Shown piece by piece: positions 1 to 6,056 of a DNA stretch of 10,148 bases. The position numbers and the translations under genes were made by a program. The notes under the pieces were generated by a model that saw nothing but the letters and a program-made list of their open reading frames with translations, ran no database searches and was not told the origin of the DNA. This stretch comes from an uncultured Eubacteriales bacterium (GTDB lineage Bacteria; Bacillota; Clostridia; Oscillospirales; Butyricicoccaceae), in assembly GCA_905199135.1 (NCBI GenBank), contig CAJKFC010000064.1, positions 1-10,148 on the forward strand, given 5' to 3'. Each line of letters begins with the position of its first letter. The first letter of the stretch is position 1.

Positions 1-241
1 GGCCTTCCACGAACGGGCAGAGCAGTTCAGAGGCGTAGCCGCCATCGAGAAGAGCCACGAGGAGCGCTACCGCGCCCTGCTCAACAATGTTGAGACAAAG
101 GCCGTATTTGAAAAGAGCGGAGTTGTCATGTGGGAGTGCCGCAACTGCGGTCATCTCGTAGTGGGCACAAAGGCTCCCGAGGTTTGCCCCGTCTGCAAGC
201 ATCCCCAGGCCTTCTTTGAGGTCAGAAAAGAGAATTACTAA
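1..241 (+). CDS. rubrerythrin, C-terminal part (5' end outside window)
   Basis: Rubrerythrins are cytoplasmic non-heme di-iron proteins that reduce hydrogen peroxide in anaerobes. The visible 79 residues (first full codon at base 2, stop TAA 239-241) hold the end of the ferritin-like four-helix domain, with the helix motif EKSHEERY (visible residues 16-23) that carries di-iron ligands. A C-terminal rubredoxin-like knuckle follows: CRNC (46-49) and CPVC (62-65), four cysteines for an FeS4 centre. The short tail and single rubredoxin domain fit classical rubrerythrin rather than a reverse-domain variant, but the N-terminus is not visible. It is transcribed towards the MFS gene and ends at a shared terminator. 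The assignment to the family is secure; the exact subfamily is not. Confidence 0.93.
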   Translation, partial: AFHERAEQFRGVAAIEKSHEERYRALLNNVETKAVFEKSGVVMWECRNCGHLVVGTKAPEVCPVCKHPQAFFEVRKENY

Positions 242-251
242 TAATCAAATA

Positions 252-283
252 AAAAGACCCGAACGGTTTCGTTCGGGTCTTTT
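252..283. terminator. bidirectional intrinsic terminator between rubrerythrin and MFS genes
   Basis: A perfect 14-bp inverted repeat (252-265 with 270-283) encloses a GTTT loop. The stem starts with A residues and ends with T residues, so a U-tract follows the hairpin on either strand. It sits 10 bases after the rubrerythrin stop and 2 bases past the MFS stop, so it can serve both converging genes. Confidence 0.9.
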
Positions 284-285
284 GC

Positions 286-1512
286 TTATTTTGCAGATGA
301 GGATATGTAAAAGGGCACGGCTGCCAGCTGGGCTGCAACAGACAGGACTATCATATATACAGGATTTATTTCATAAAGTACGCCCAAAAGCCAGCTGCCA
401 ATAAACCAGAAAAATCCGAAGGAACATTCAAATATGCCGTAGCCTGTGGCGCGGCACGACTTGGGTACCATATCGGTGACAGCCGCCTTGAGTATCGACT
501 CCTGAGCTCCCATTCCCACACCCCAAAGAGCTATGCCGAGGATTATCATGGCCGCTGAGTCAAAGGCAAAGACAAACAGGGCAAAGGGCGCCGAGATTAT
601 AGTTGACAAAACGAGAGCTTTAACACCATTTTTGTCGTACATATAGCCGAAGAAAAGGGCGGAAAACGCGTCTATAAGCATGGCGCCCGAATAGAGAAGG
701 GGAAGGGTGCTCTCATTTATAAGAGAGGAGAAAACACCTCCCGATGCCGCTATCGACGGCAAAGCGCGGGACACATGCATTATTATTATAGAGTAGTCGA
801 TAAAACCGAAGGCGAAAAGGCTTATACCTGCAATATACAGAATAAATTCCTTTTTCATGTGAAAGGTCTGATATTTTTTCGGTTCCGGCTCAAAATTCTC
901 GGGATTGGGGAATTTTTTCTTTGTGTAAAAGAGCAGCAGAAGGGTTACGGAGCCGGGCACAGCCAAAAAGGCAAAAGCGGCGGAATAGATTTTAAAGACA
1001 TCTCCGTCGGTTTTGAAGAGCATGATGAGGTAGATGAGGACAGGGCCTAAAAATGCGCCTATCTGATCCAAAAGCTCCTGAAGGGCGAAGCTTTTGCCCG
1101 ATCCTGCCTGAGAGGCGGCAAAGGACATGACGGTGTCTTTTGCCGGCTTTTTTACGGCCTTGCCCATTCTCTGCACCACCAAGAGGGCGCAGGCGGCAAT
1201 CCAGCCGTTTTTGCCGACGAGGGCGAGGGCGGGAACGGCGGCTATATCGAGAACATAGCCCAAAATCGTCATGGGCCAATATTTTTTGGTCTTGTCGGTT
1301 ATTTTTCCGAAAACATACCTCATTGAGTAGCCGATGAGCTCGCCCAGTCCCGATATAAAGCCTATCGTGCCTGCCGAAGCACCCAAAAGGGACAGATAGA
1401 CACCTCTTATGCTGGAGGCCCCTTCGTGGGTCATGTCGGAAAACAGGCTTACTATGCCGAAAAGAGCTATGAACACCATGGCCTGCGACATGGGGTTTTT
1501 CTTATTCTTCAT
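286..1512 (-). CDS. MFS transporter, probable drug/small-molecule exporter
   Basis: A 408-residue, very hydrophobic protein, the usual length for a 12-helix major facilitator permease. It has an MFS motif-A-like cytoplasmic loop after helix 2 (FGKITDKTKKYWP, about residues 68-80) and a second copy-like loop in the C-terminal half (GYMYDKNGVKAL). Between helices 4 and 5 lies RMGKAVKKPAKD (115-126), recalling the R-x-G-K-x-x-R-x-P-A-R-D signature of one MFS subgroup. A hydrophilic linker around residues 195-220 separates the two halves. The start overlaps the end of the MarR gene by 11 bases and has an AAAGGAG site (minus strand, 1523-1529), so the two are translated from one message. With a MarR partner, export of a toxic compound is the likely role; the substrate cannot be read from sequence. 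Confidence 0.88.
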   Translation of the reverse strand: MKNKKNPMSQAMVFIALFGIVSLFSDMTHEGASSIRGVYLSLLGASAGTIGFISGLGELIGYSMRYVFGKITDKTKKYWPMTILGYVLDIAAVPALALVGKNGWIAACALLVVQRMGKAVKKPAKDTVMSFAASQAGSGKSFALQELLDQIGAFLGPVLIYLIMLFKTDGDVFKIYSAAFAFLAVPGSVTLLLLFYTKKKFPNPENFEPEPKKYQTFHMKKEFILYIAGISLFAFGFIDYSIIIMHVSRALPSIAASGGVFSSLINESTLPLLYSGAMLIDAFSALFFGYMYDKNGVKALVLSTIISAPFALFVFAFDSAAMIILGIALWGVGMGAQESILKAAVTDMVPKSCRATGYGIFECSFGFFWFIGSWLLGVLYEINPVYMIVLSVAAQLAAVPFYISSSAK

Positions 1513-1978
1513 CTTTGTCTTTCTCCTTTAAATATTTTGCGATATCGGCAAAATCATTTTGCTTTTCGGCCTTGCAGCGGCGGTAGATGATGTCCAAAAT
1601 CCTCGAAAATTCCTCTTTGTCGTTTGGTGACAAAGGCTCGGTGAGCCACTCGTAAAAGACCGATTCTATTCTCGCCTTGGAGCCTTTTAAGGTTTCCGAA
1701 AGCTCGGTGGCATAGAGCAGTTTGCTGCGGCCGTCATCGGGATTGTCCTTTCGGATGATATATCCTTTGGATTCAAGACTTGCCGTAAGCCTTGCGGCAG
1801 CCCCTTTATCCATGCTTAAAACAGCGCATATCTCGGCCTGGGTGGCACCGCTTTTTTTCCTGACAGCGTGGATAAAATCCAGCTCGGAAGGGCCTATCGA
1901 TTCGGCCTTCAAAGTTCTCACGGTAAACTTGCCAACTTCACGGGCAATTTTGGTTATCTTTCTCTCTGTTATATCCAT
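1502..1978 (-). CDS. MarR-family transcriptional regulator
   Basis: A 158-residue protein, the normal size for a MarR dimeric winged-helix repressor. The DNA-binding core runs from about residue 33 to 95: helix-turn-helix with TQAEICAVLSMDKGAAARLT (46-65), then SLESKGYIIRKDNPDDGRSK (67-86), whose DDGR is the conserved wing-tip motif. Flanking N- and C-terminal helices would form the dimer interface. The ATG at 1978 has AGGAGG four bases upstream. The gene is first in an operon with the MFS transporter, the usual arrangement for a repressor that responds to the exporter's substrate. A perfect palindrome in its own promoter suggests autorepression. The inducer is unknown. Confidence 0.93.
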   Translation of the reverse strand: MDITERKITKIAREVGKFTVRTLKAESIGPSELDFIHAVRKKSGATQAEICAVLSMDKGAAARLTASLESKGYIIRKDNPDDGRSKLLYATELSETLKGSKARIESVFYEWLTEPLSPNDKEEFSRILDIIYRRCKAEKQNDFADIAKYLKEKDKDEE

Positions 1979-1998
1979 AGTGCCTCCTCAAATAAATG

Positions 1999-2012
1999 GT
2001 TGATATATCAAC
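1999..2012. promoter_or_regulatory. probable MarR operator (14-bp perfect palindrome)
   Basis: GTTGATATATCAAC is its own reverse complement. Such TTGAT/ATCAA dyads are typical of MarR-family operators. It lies directly downstream of the -10 box of the marR promoter, over the expected transcription start, where a bound dimer would block initiation. Binding by this particular MarR is inference. Confidence 0.78.
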
Positions 2013-2020
2013 TAATTTTA

Positions 2021-2048
2021 ATTATACCCTCAAAAGAGAAAATGTCAA
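2021..2048 (-). promoter_or_regulatory. sigma-A promoter of the marR-MFS operon
   Basis: On the minus strand, a consensus -35 TTGACA (2048-2043) and a consensus -10 TATAAT (2026-2021) are separated by 16 bases. The start site should fall near 2014, next to the palindrome at 1999-2012, leaving a leader of about 35 bases before the marR ATG. A perfect-consensus promoter under a tight operator is a common repressor design. Confidence 0.82.
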
Positions 2049-2065
2049 CGGTTTTTTGAAAAAAC

Positions 2066-2094
2066 TTGAAATGGGCGAGATAAAATGATATAAT
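2066..2094 (+). promoter_or_regulatory. sigma-A promoter of the riboswitch-oadB unit
   Basis: TTGAAA (2066-2071), a 17-base spacer, then TATAAT (2089-2094) preceded by TG at 2086-2087 (extended -10). Transcription should begin near 2101, placing the whole structured leader and its terminator in the transcript. It is divergent from the marR promoter with about 18 bases between the -35 boxes, so the two units may influence each other. Confidence 0.8.
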
Positions 2095-2100
2095 ATCTTT

Positions 2101-2243
2101 GGTAGAAAACTTAAAGGTTTTACCATAAGAGGGAGTAGCTTGCGATAAATCGCGACAAACGGCGACATAACGGTCAAAAGACCCGCCCTTGTATTAAAAA
2201 GCGAGACTCTTATTGTTTAGGCAATAGGAGTCTTTATTTTTTT
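2101..2243 (+). promoter_or_regulatory. riboswitch-like leader resembling yybP-ykoY (metal-ion class), with terminator
   Basis: Seen: P1 is ATAAGAG (2125-2131) with CTCTTAT (2207-2213). It is followed by an asymmetric internal loop GGAGTA (2132-2137) opposite GAGA (2203-2206), then a GC/GC clamp (2138-2139, 2201-2202). This matches the P1-L1 arrangement of yybP-ykoY riboswitches as I recall them (GGGGAGUAGC opposite GCAAGACC). P2 is GCGA-TAAA-TCGC (2142-2153). A third helix has GG/CC, then loop CGACATAACG, then hairpin GGTC-AAAA-GACC (2172-2183), resembling the conserved L3 segment CGUCAAUACG. A weak upstream hairpin covers 2101-2124. The 3' strand of P1 is also the 5' arm of the terminator (2205-2215), so ligand-stabilised P1 would prevent termination: an ON switch. 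Known yybP-ykoY RNAs sense Mn2+. The downstream OadB-like gene makes Na+ or another cation a fair alternative. Confidence 0.72.
2205..2243 (+). terminator. leader terminator (expression platform of the riboswitch)
   Basis: An 11-bp stem, GACTCTTATTG (2205-2215) with CAATAGGAGTC (2222-2232), contains one G-U pair and a 6-base loop. It is followed by a T-rich tract to 2243. It lies upstream of the oadB-like start codon, not after a gene, so it is an attenuator. Its 5' arm overlaps the P1 3' strand (2207-2213), making the two folds mutually exclusive. Confidence 0.88.
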
Positions 2244-2269
2244 ATAATCACATTTTAAAGGAGAAAGAG

Positions 2270-3388
2270 ATGGAAATTTTGTACGAGAACATGCTGCTTT
2301 TAGATTGGCGGCAGGTGGTCATGTGGATTATCGGAGGAATACTCATCTACCTGGCCATTAAGAAAGATATGGAGCCCACATTGCTCCTGCCCATCGGCTT
2401 CGGCGCGATACTTGTAAATCTGCCGTTGTCGGGAGCCATAACCCAGGAGGTAAACGGCGTTCTTCAGGAGGGCGCCCTCAGCACGCTTTTTGAGGCGGGT
2501 ATCGCCAATGAGCTCTTCCCCCTCATTCTGTTCATAGGCATAGGAGCCATGATAGATTTCGGCCCCCTGCTTTCAAACCCCAAGCTCATGATCTTCGGCG
2601 CCGCGGCGCAGTTCGGCATATTCTTCACACTGTGCGCCGCTTCCATGTTCTTTGACATAAACGACGCCGCATCGATAGCCATTATCGGCGCAGCTGACGG
2701 CCCCACATCTATCGTCGTGGCCCAGACCCTAAATTCAAAATATCTGGGTGCCATCATGGTGGCCGCCTATTCGTACATGGCTCTCGTGCCCATCATTCAG
2801 CCCCCCGTCATAAAGCTTCTCACCACCAAAAAGGAGAGACAGATCCGCATGCCCTATCAGCAGGTGGAGGTCAGCAAGCTGACAAGAATACTCTTCCCTA
2901 TAATCATAACGATTGTGGCAGGCCTTGTCGCCCCCGCTTCTGTATCACTTGTAGGATTCCTGATGTTCGGAAATCTCATAAGAGAGTGCGGAGTTTTGGA
3001 TTCTCTGTCAGAGACAGCTCAGAAGGTTCTTGCAAATCTCATTACCATCTTTTTAGGCATTACTATCGCATCGAGAATGCAGGCTGCTGAATTTTTGAGA
3101 ATCGACACTCTGCTCATCATGGGTCTCGGTCTTGTGGCCTTTATCTTTGATACGGCAGGCGGCGTTGTTTTCGCAAAGATTCTCAACCTATTCCTCAAGA
3201 CAAAGATAAACCCCATGATAGGCGCGGCCGGCATTTCTGCCTTCCCCATGTCGGGCAGAATCGTACATAAAATGGGCCTTGAGGAAGATCCTCAGAACTT
3301 CCTGCTCATGCACTCGATAGGCGTCAATGTTTCGGGACAGATCGCGTCGGTCATAGCCGGCGGTCTCATCCTCAATTTCTTTATGTAA
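2270..3388 (+). CDS. sodium-translocating decarboxylase beta-subunit-like membrane protein (OadB/GcdB family), orphan
   Basis: OadB-family proteins are the Na+-conducting membrane subunits of biotin-dependent decarboxylase pumps. This 372-residue, multi-helix protein shows the family signature blocks: GIGAMIDFGPLLSNP (90-104), IIGAADGPTSIVV (138-150) with the Na+-site aspartate D143, AYSYMALVPIIQPP (166-179), FGNLIRECGVLDSL (233-246), KINPMIGAAGISAFPM (312-327) and MHSIGVNVSGQIAS (347-360). Departures from the usual GPNVAGxIGSA block (GVNVSGQIASV here) and PMAAR (PMSGR here) suggest a divergent subgroup. The start has AAAGGAG six bases upstream. No alpha, biotin-carrier or full gamma gene is adjacent; only a 48-codon gene follows. 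It is controlled by the upstream riboswitch-like leader. Cation transport is likely, but coupling to decarboxylation is unsupported here. Confidence 0.9.
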   Translation: MEILYENMLLLDWRQVVMWIIGGILIYLAIKKDMEPTLLLPIGFGAILVNLPLSGAITQEVNGVLQEGALSTLFEAGIANELFPLILFIGIGAMIDFGPLLSNPKLMIFGAAAQFGIFFTLCAASMFFDINDAASIAIIGAADGPTSIVVAQTLNSKYLGAIMVAAYSYMALVPIIQPPVIKLLTTKKERQIRMPYQQVEVSKLTRILFPIIITIVAGLVAPASVSLVGFLMFGNLIRECGVLDSLSETAQKVLANLITIFLGITIASRMQAAEFLRIDTLLIMGLGLVAFIFDTAGGVVFAKILNLFLKTKINPMIGAAGISAFPMSGRIVHKMGLEEDPQNFLLMHSIGVNVSGQIASVIAGGLILNFFM

Positions 3389-3398
3389 GGAGTCAAGT

Positions 3399-3545
3399 AT
3401 GAATTTCAATCCGATGGCTTTTATAGACAATCTCTATTATATGGGAGTGGGCATGGCCGCGATTCTGGCTGTTATCGTGTTCCTCATCGAGGCCGTTATG
3501 ATACTCAATATCCTGACGAGCATCAAGCTTCCCAAAAAGAAATAG
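3399..3545 (+). CDS. 48-residue single-helix membrane protein, probable OadG-like small subunit
   Basis: ATG 3399, stop TAG 3543-3545, with GGAG at 3389-3392 six bases before the start. The gene begins 10 bases after the OadB-like stop and the pair ends at a strong terminator, so it is co-transcribed and probably translationally linked. The product has a short amphipathic N-terminus (MNFNPMAFIDNLYYMGVGMA), one transmembrane helix at about residues 16-38, and a lysine-rich cytosolic tail ending LPKKK. The N-terminal pattern with YMGVGMA resembles the start of OadG/gamma subunits, whose single helix anchors and stabilises the beta subunit. It lacks the longer soluble tail of OadG. A family of OadG-related small subunits beside OadB-like genes is my best match from memory. 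Confidence 0.82.
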   Translation: MNFNPMAFIDNLYYMGVGMAAILAVIVFLIEAVMILNILTSIKLPKKK

Positions 3546-3549
3546 AATA

Positions 3550-3575
3550 AAAAAGCAGGCTTCGGCCTGCTTTTT
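3550..3575 (+). terminator. intrinsic terminator after the oadB-small subunit unit
   Basis: A stem of 11 bp (3550-3560 with 3565-3575), with GCAGGC/GCCTGC core and A-T extension, encloses a C(TTCG)G tetraloop. Its T run follows directly. It begins 5 bases after the small-gene stop. Confidence 0.93.
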
Positions 3576-3600
3576 CTCTGCAAAAATTTACAGGTACGAC

Positions 3601-3630
3601 ATGACAAAACGGCACAGAATATAATATAAT
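3601..3630 (+). promoter_or_regulatory. possible promoter of the YwaF-like/M28 unit
   Basis: ATGACA (3601-3606) is followed after 18 bases by TATAAT (3625-3630); a second overlapping TATAAT lies at 3620-3625. The preceding terminator at 3550-3575 means the next genes need their own promoter, and this AT-rich stretch is the only good candidate. The -35 box is weak, so the exact element is uncertain. Confidence 0.5.
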
Positions 3631-3682
3631 TACTGTATATGGTTAATTTGAAATACAAATAATTTTAAGGGATGGCGGATAA

Positions 3683-4441
3683 ATGGGAAAATATCTGTTT
3701 GAGACATCGGGGACCATAGAGCCGGGACACGGATTTTCGCTTTTCGGCCCTGTGCACCTCATATGGCTGGCGTTTTTTGCCGCACTCAGCGTGATTTTGA
3801 TTTTGAAGTACAGAAAATGGGACGATAAAAAGAGGCACAAATGCCTTGTGGTCATAACCTGTCTGCTCTTGGCCGATGAGCTGATGAAATACATAGCCAC
3901 GGCAGGTACAGGCCGTTTTGAGCTGGGTTATCTGCCACTTCACGCCTGCAGCATAAATCTGTTTGTGGCATCGTGGTATACCTTTAAACCGTCGGATATA
4001 GTGGCAGAGGCGCTTTATGCCGAGTGCCTTCCGGGGGCTATAATGGCTCTGCTGTTTCCGTCGTGGGCAAAGCCGCCGCCACTCAACATAATGCACATAC
4101 ACAGCTTTACGGTACATATACTTTTGGCTCTTTACCCCATGCTGCTTTTGGCGGGAGGATTCAAACCGAATTTCAAGAGACTTACAAAGGCTTTGCCCGC
4201 TTTTGCGGTGGTGGCGGCCGCGGTTTTCTGCTTTAACAAGGTGTTCGGAACAAACTTTATGTTTTTGAACGGCGGAGGCAGCGGAAATCCCCTTGCATGG
4301 GCCGAGGTTTATTTGGGCAACCCGGGATATATGCTTATAATTCCCGTGCTGCTGGCCATAATATGGGGAATAATGTACGGTATTCCCGCGCTTTTGAGAA
4401 AAAGGGGCAAAAATGAACGAAATATCGGAAAAAGTATATAA
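3683..4441 (+). CDS. YwaF/TIGR02206-family integral membrane protein
   Basis: A 252-residue polytopic protein with about six or seven predicted helices and a Lys/Arg-rich C-terminus. It shows the blocks I associate with the YwaF/TIGR02206 family: FGPVHLIWL (21-29), LPLHACSINLF (84-94), LPGAIMALLFPSW (116-128), HIHSFTVHILL (138-148) and NKVFGTNFMFLN (185-196). Conserved histidines (25, 87, 138, 140, 145), a cysteine (89) and an asparagine sit near helix ends, as in a family of putative membrane-embedded enzymes. The biochemical role is unestablished to my knowledge. The ribosome site is weak (GGCGGA close to the ATG, or AAGGGA ten bases away). The 3' end overlaps the M28 peptidase gene by 29 bases in another frame, so the two are coupled. 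Confidence 0.8.
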   Translation: MGKYLFETSGTIEPGHGFSLFGPVHLIWLAFFAALSVILILKYRKWDDKKRHKCLVVITCLLLADELMKYIATAGTGRFELGYLPLHACSINLFVASWYTFKPSDIVAEALYAECLPGAIMALLFPSWAKPPPLNIMHIHSFTVHILLALYPMLLLAGGFKPNFKRLTKALPAFAVVAAAVFCFNKVFGTNFMFLNGGGSGNPLAWAEVYLGNPGYMLIIPVLLAIIWGIMYGIPALLRKRGKNERNIGKSI

Positions 4442-5348
4442 AGACCACATGGTAAGGCTCCGCAAAAGGCAGAAAAAGGCCTTTGAGCAGCTGATAACCG
4501 CCGAGTGCAAAAGGCGAAATATCCCGTGTCATGTTGAACAGAGCCCCATTGTAAAGAGCAGAAATATCGTGGCAGGGAATTTGGAAAAGGCAAAGGTGAT
4601 ATTTACCGCCCACTACGACACACAGGCCGAGCTGCCCTTTCCCAACCTGATTTTTGTCGGAAGCATGTGGAAGTTTTTGGCGGCACAGCTGTTTATGGGA
4701 CTTATGATGTGCATAGCGATATTTTTGCCTGCGGCGGTTTTGTCGGCGGCGGCTGTGCGTATCACAGACAGCACATTTGCGGGACTGATGGTCTTTGAGT
4801 TTTTAATATGGTTCACGCTTTTCATGATGTTTTTCGGAAAAGCCAATAAAAACACCGCCAATGACAACACATCGGGGGTGTGCGTGCTGTCAGAGCTGCT
4901 GTTTTCAAAGGAATTCGACGGAGAAAAGGCGGCGGTGGTATTTTTTGACAACGAGGAGCTGGGTCTTCTGGGGTCTTCGTACTTCAAAAAGCTCCACGGC
5001 AAGAGCATAAGAGACAAGCTCATCGTCAACTTTGACTGCGTGTCCGACGGAGATTTTATCACTCTGGTGCTGGGCAAAAGGGTCAGGGAGGACGGCGAGA
5101 CGGTAAGAATTATTGATAAAAGCTTTACCGCAGATCTCGGAAAGACGATAGTCAAAGGGGGAAGCAATAAATATATATACCCCTCCGATCAGCTGCACTT
5201 TAAAAAGAGCGTGGCTGTTGCCGCCATGAAAAAAGGCCCTCTCGGCCTGTATCTTAACAGGATACACACGAGAAGGGACACGGTTTTCCAAAGGGAGAAC
5301 ATAGAGTTTTTGAAAAAATCTTCTCTCAATCTGATATCAAATATGTAA
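4413..5348 (+). CDS. M28-family zinc metallopeptidase with a membrane insertion
   Basis: A 311-residue protein carrying the M28 aminopeptidase metal-site order: HYDT (67-70, His67 ligand and Asp69), NDNTSG (150-155, bridging Asp151), DNEELGLLGS (179-188, general base Glu181 and ligand Glu182), NFDCV (206-210, Asp208) and a late IHTRRDT with His285. SDQLHF (258-263) parallels the family's SDHxxF. All expected zinc ligands are present, so it is probably active. Unusually, about 60 residues between HYDT and NDNTSG form two hydrophobic helices (roughly 85-113 and 120-142), which would fix the catalytic domain to the membrane, with its face probably cytoplasmic (no signal peptide). ATG 4413 has AAGGGG five bases upstream. 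It overlaps the YwaF-like gene and ends at a strong terminator. The substrate is unknown. Confidence 0.86.
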   Translation: MNEISEKVYKDHMVRLRKRQKKAFEQLITAECKRRNIPCHVEQSPIVKSRNIVAGNLEKAKVIFTAHYDTQAELPFPNLIFVGSMWKFLAAQLFMGLMMCIAIFLPAAVLSAAAVRITDSTFAGLMVFEFLIWFTLFMMFFGKANKNTANDNTSGVCVLSELLFSKEFDGEKAAVVFFDNEELGLLGSSYFKKLHGKSIRDKLIVNFDCVSDGDFITLVLGKRVREDGETVRIIDKSFTADLGKTIVKGGSNKYIYPSDQLHFKKSVAVAAMKKGPLGLYLNRIHTRRDTVFQRENIEFLKKSSLNLISNM

Positions 5349-5380
5349 AAACAAAGGCGGGGTTTTCCGCCTTTGTTTTT
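5347..5380 (+). terminator. intrinsic terminator after the M28 peptidase gene
   Basis: A 14-bp stem (5347-5360 with 5367-5380), GC-rich near the loop (AGGCGG/CCGCCT), has a 6-base loop and a T run on its 3' side. It overlaps the peptidase stop codon. The mirror-image A run on the left means it could also act on the minus strand, although no minus gene ends here. Confidence 0.92.
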
Positions 5381-5400
5381 TCGGTTTTCTATGGTATAAT
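5373..5400 (+). promoter_or_regulatory. probable promoter of the TIGR01906-like gene
   Basis: TATAAT (5395-5400) is preceded by TG at 5392-5393, an extended -10, with a weak TTGTTT (5373-5378) 16 bases upstream. It lies between the preceding terminator and the next start codon (5432). Confidence 0.65.
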
Positions 5401-5431
5401 ATCTTAAAAACACTGTAAAAGAGGTGCTCAT

Positions 5432-6056
5432 ATGAAATATATCAAAGGGGCTGTATGCGCCCTGCTGTTTATCCTTGCCGCCACGGCGGCGGGTCTTGCC
5501 TTTCTCCACATCTGCGACGCCGTATATCTTATGGATGTCAGGCATTACGGCCTTGCCGAAAGCACAGGCCTCACCGAAGAACAGATAATGGACAACTATA
5601 ACGCCGTTATGGAGTATCTGTCGCCCTTTTCTCAGGGTGAGTTTGATCTGCCCGATCTGCCCTTTTCCGAAAGCGGGGCCTATCACTTTTATGAGACCAA
5701 AAACATATTCAGAAATGTCTATATTATAGGGGGGGCTGTCGGCGATTACTTTGATAATCTGGCTCATATCGGAGGGGGAGAGAGCCAAAGGTTTTCTCAA
5801 AATCTCGTGGGCTTTGACCCTTATAATACCGCTTGCGGCGGTTGGAGCGGCGGCAATAGATTTCAACAAGGCCTTTATCCTTTTCCACAAGGTGTTTTTC
5901 AATAATGACATGTGGATGTTCGACCCTGCCGCAGACCCCATAATCGAAATACTGCCCGAGGCGTTTTTCATGCACTGCGCCATGGTGATAGCCGCCTTTT
6001 ATCTGGCGGCGGCCGTATTTCAGCTGGTGCTTTCAAGAAGAAAATCACATGGTTAA
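5432..6056 (+). pseudogene. TIGR01906-family membrane protein, split by a frameshift at a G7 run
   Basis: Two overlapping reading frames together make one protein. The first (5432-5905, 157 codons) starts with GAGGTG five bases before ATG and gives a signal-anchor helix (about 5-28), YNAVMEYL (56-63) and HFYETKNIFRNVYIIGG (85-101). After that the reading becomes low-hydrophobicity nonsense to 5905. The second frame picks up directly after the run of seven G at 5729-5735 with GLSAITLIIWLISEGE. It continues through a second helix, IDFNKAFILFHKVFFNND and FDPAADPIIEILPEAFF, to a final helix ending at 6056. Removing one G gives an uninterrupted 207-residue protein, matching the family length and conserved order. 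The family function is unknown. The frameshift may be a pseudogene, a phase-variable state or a sequencing error. The 3' end overlaps ypeB by 12 bases. Confidence 0.82.

Noticed and set aside
3665..4510. 281-codon open frame on the minus strand
   Set aside because: It is antisense to the YwaF-like gene and the peptidase start; the composition is Cys/His/Arg-rich, typical of a shadow frame.
5189..5983. 264-codon open frame on the minus strand
   Set aside because: It crosses a strong terminator and a promoter and lies antisense to the peptidase end and the frameshifted membrane protein gene.
5751..6056. Independent 101-codon gene
   Set aside because: It would begin at TTG with no ribosome site, and its sequence is the natural continuation of the frame upstream of the G7 run.
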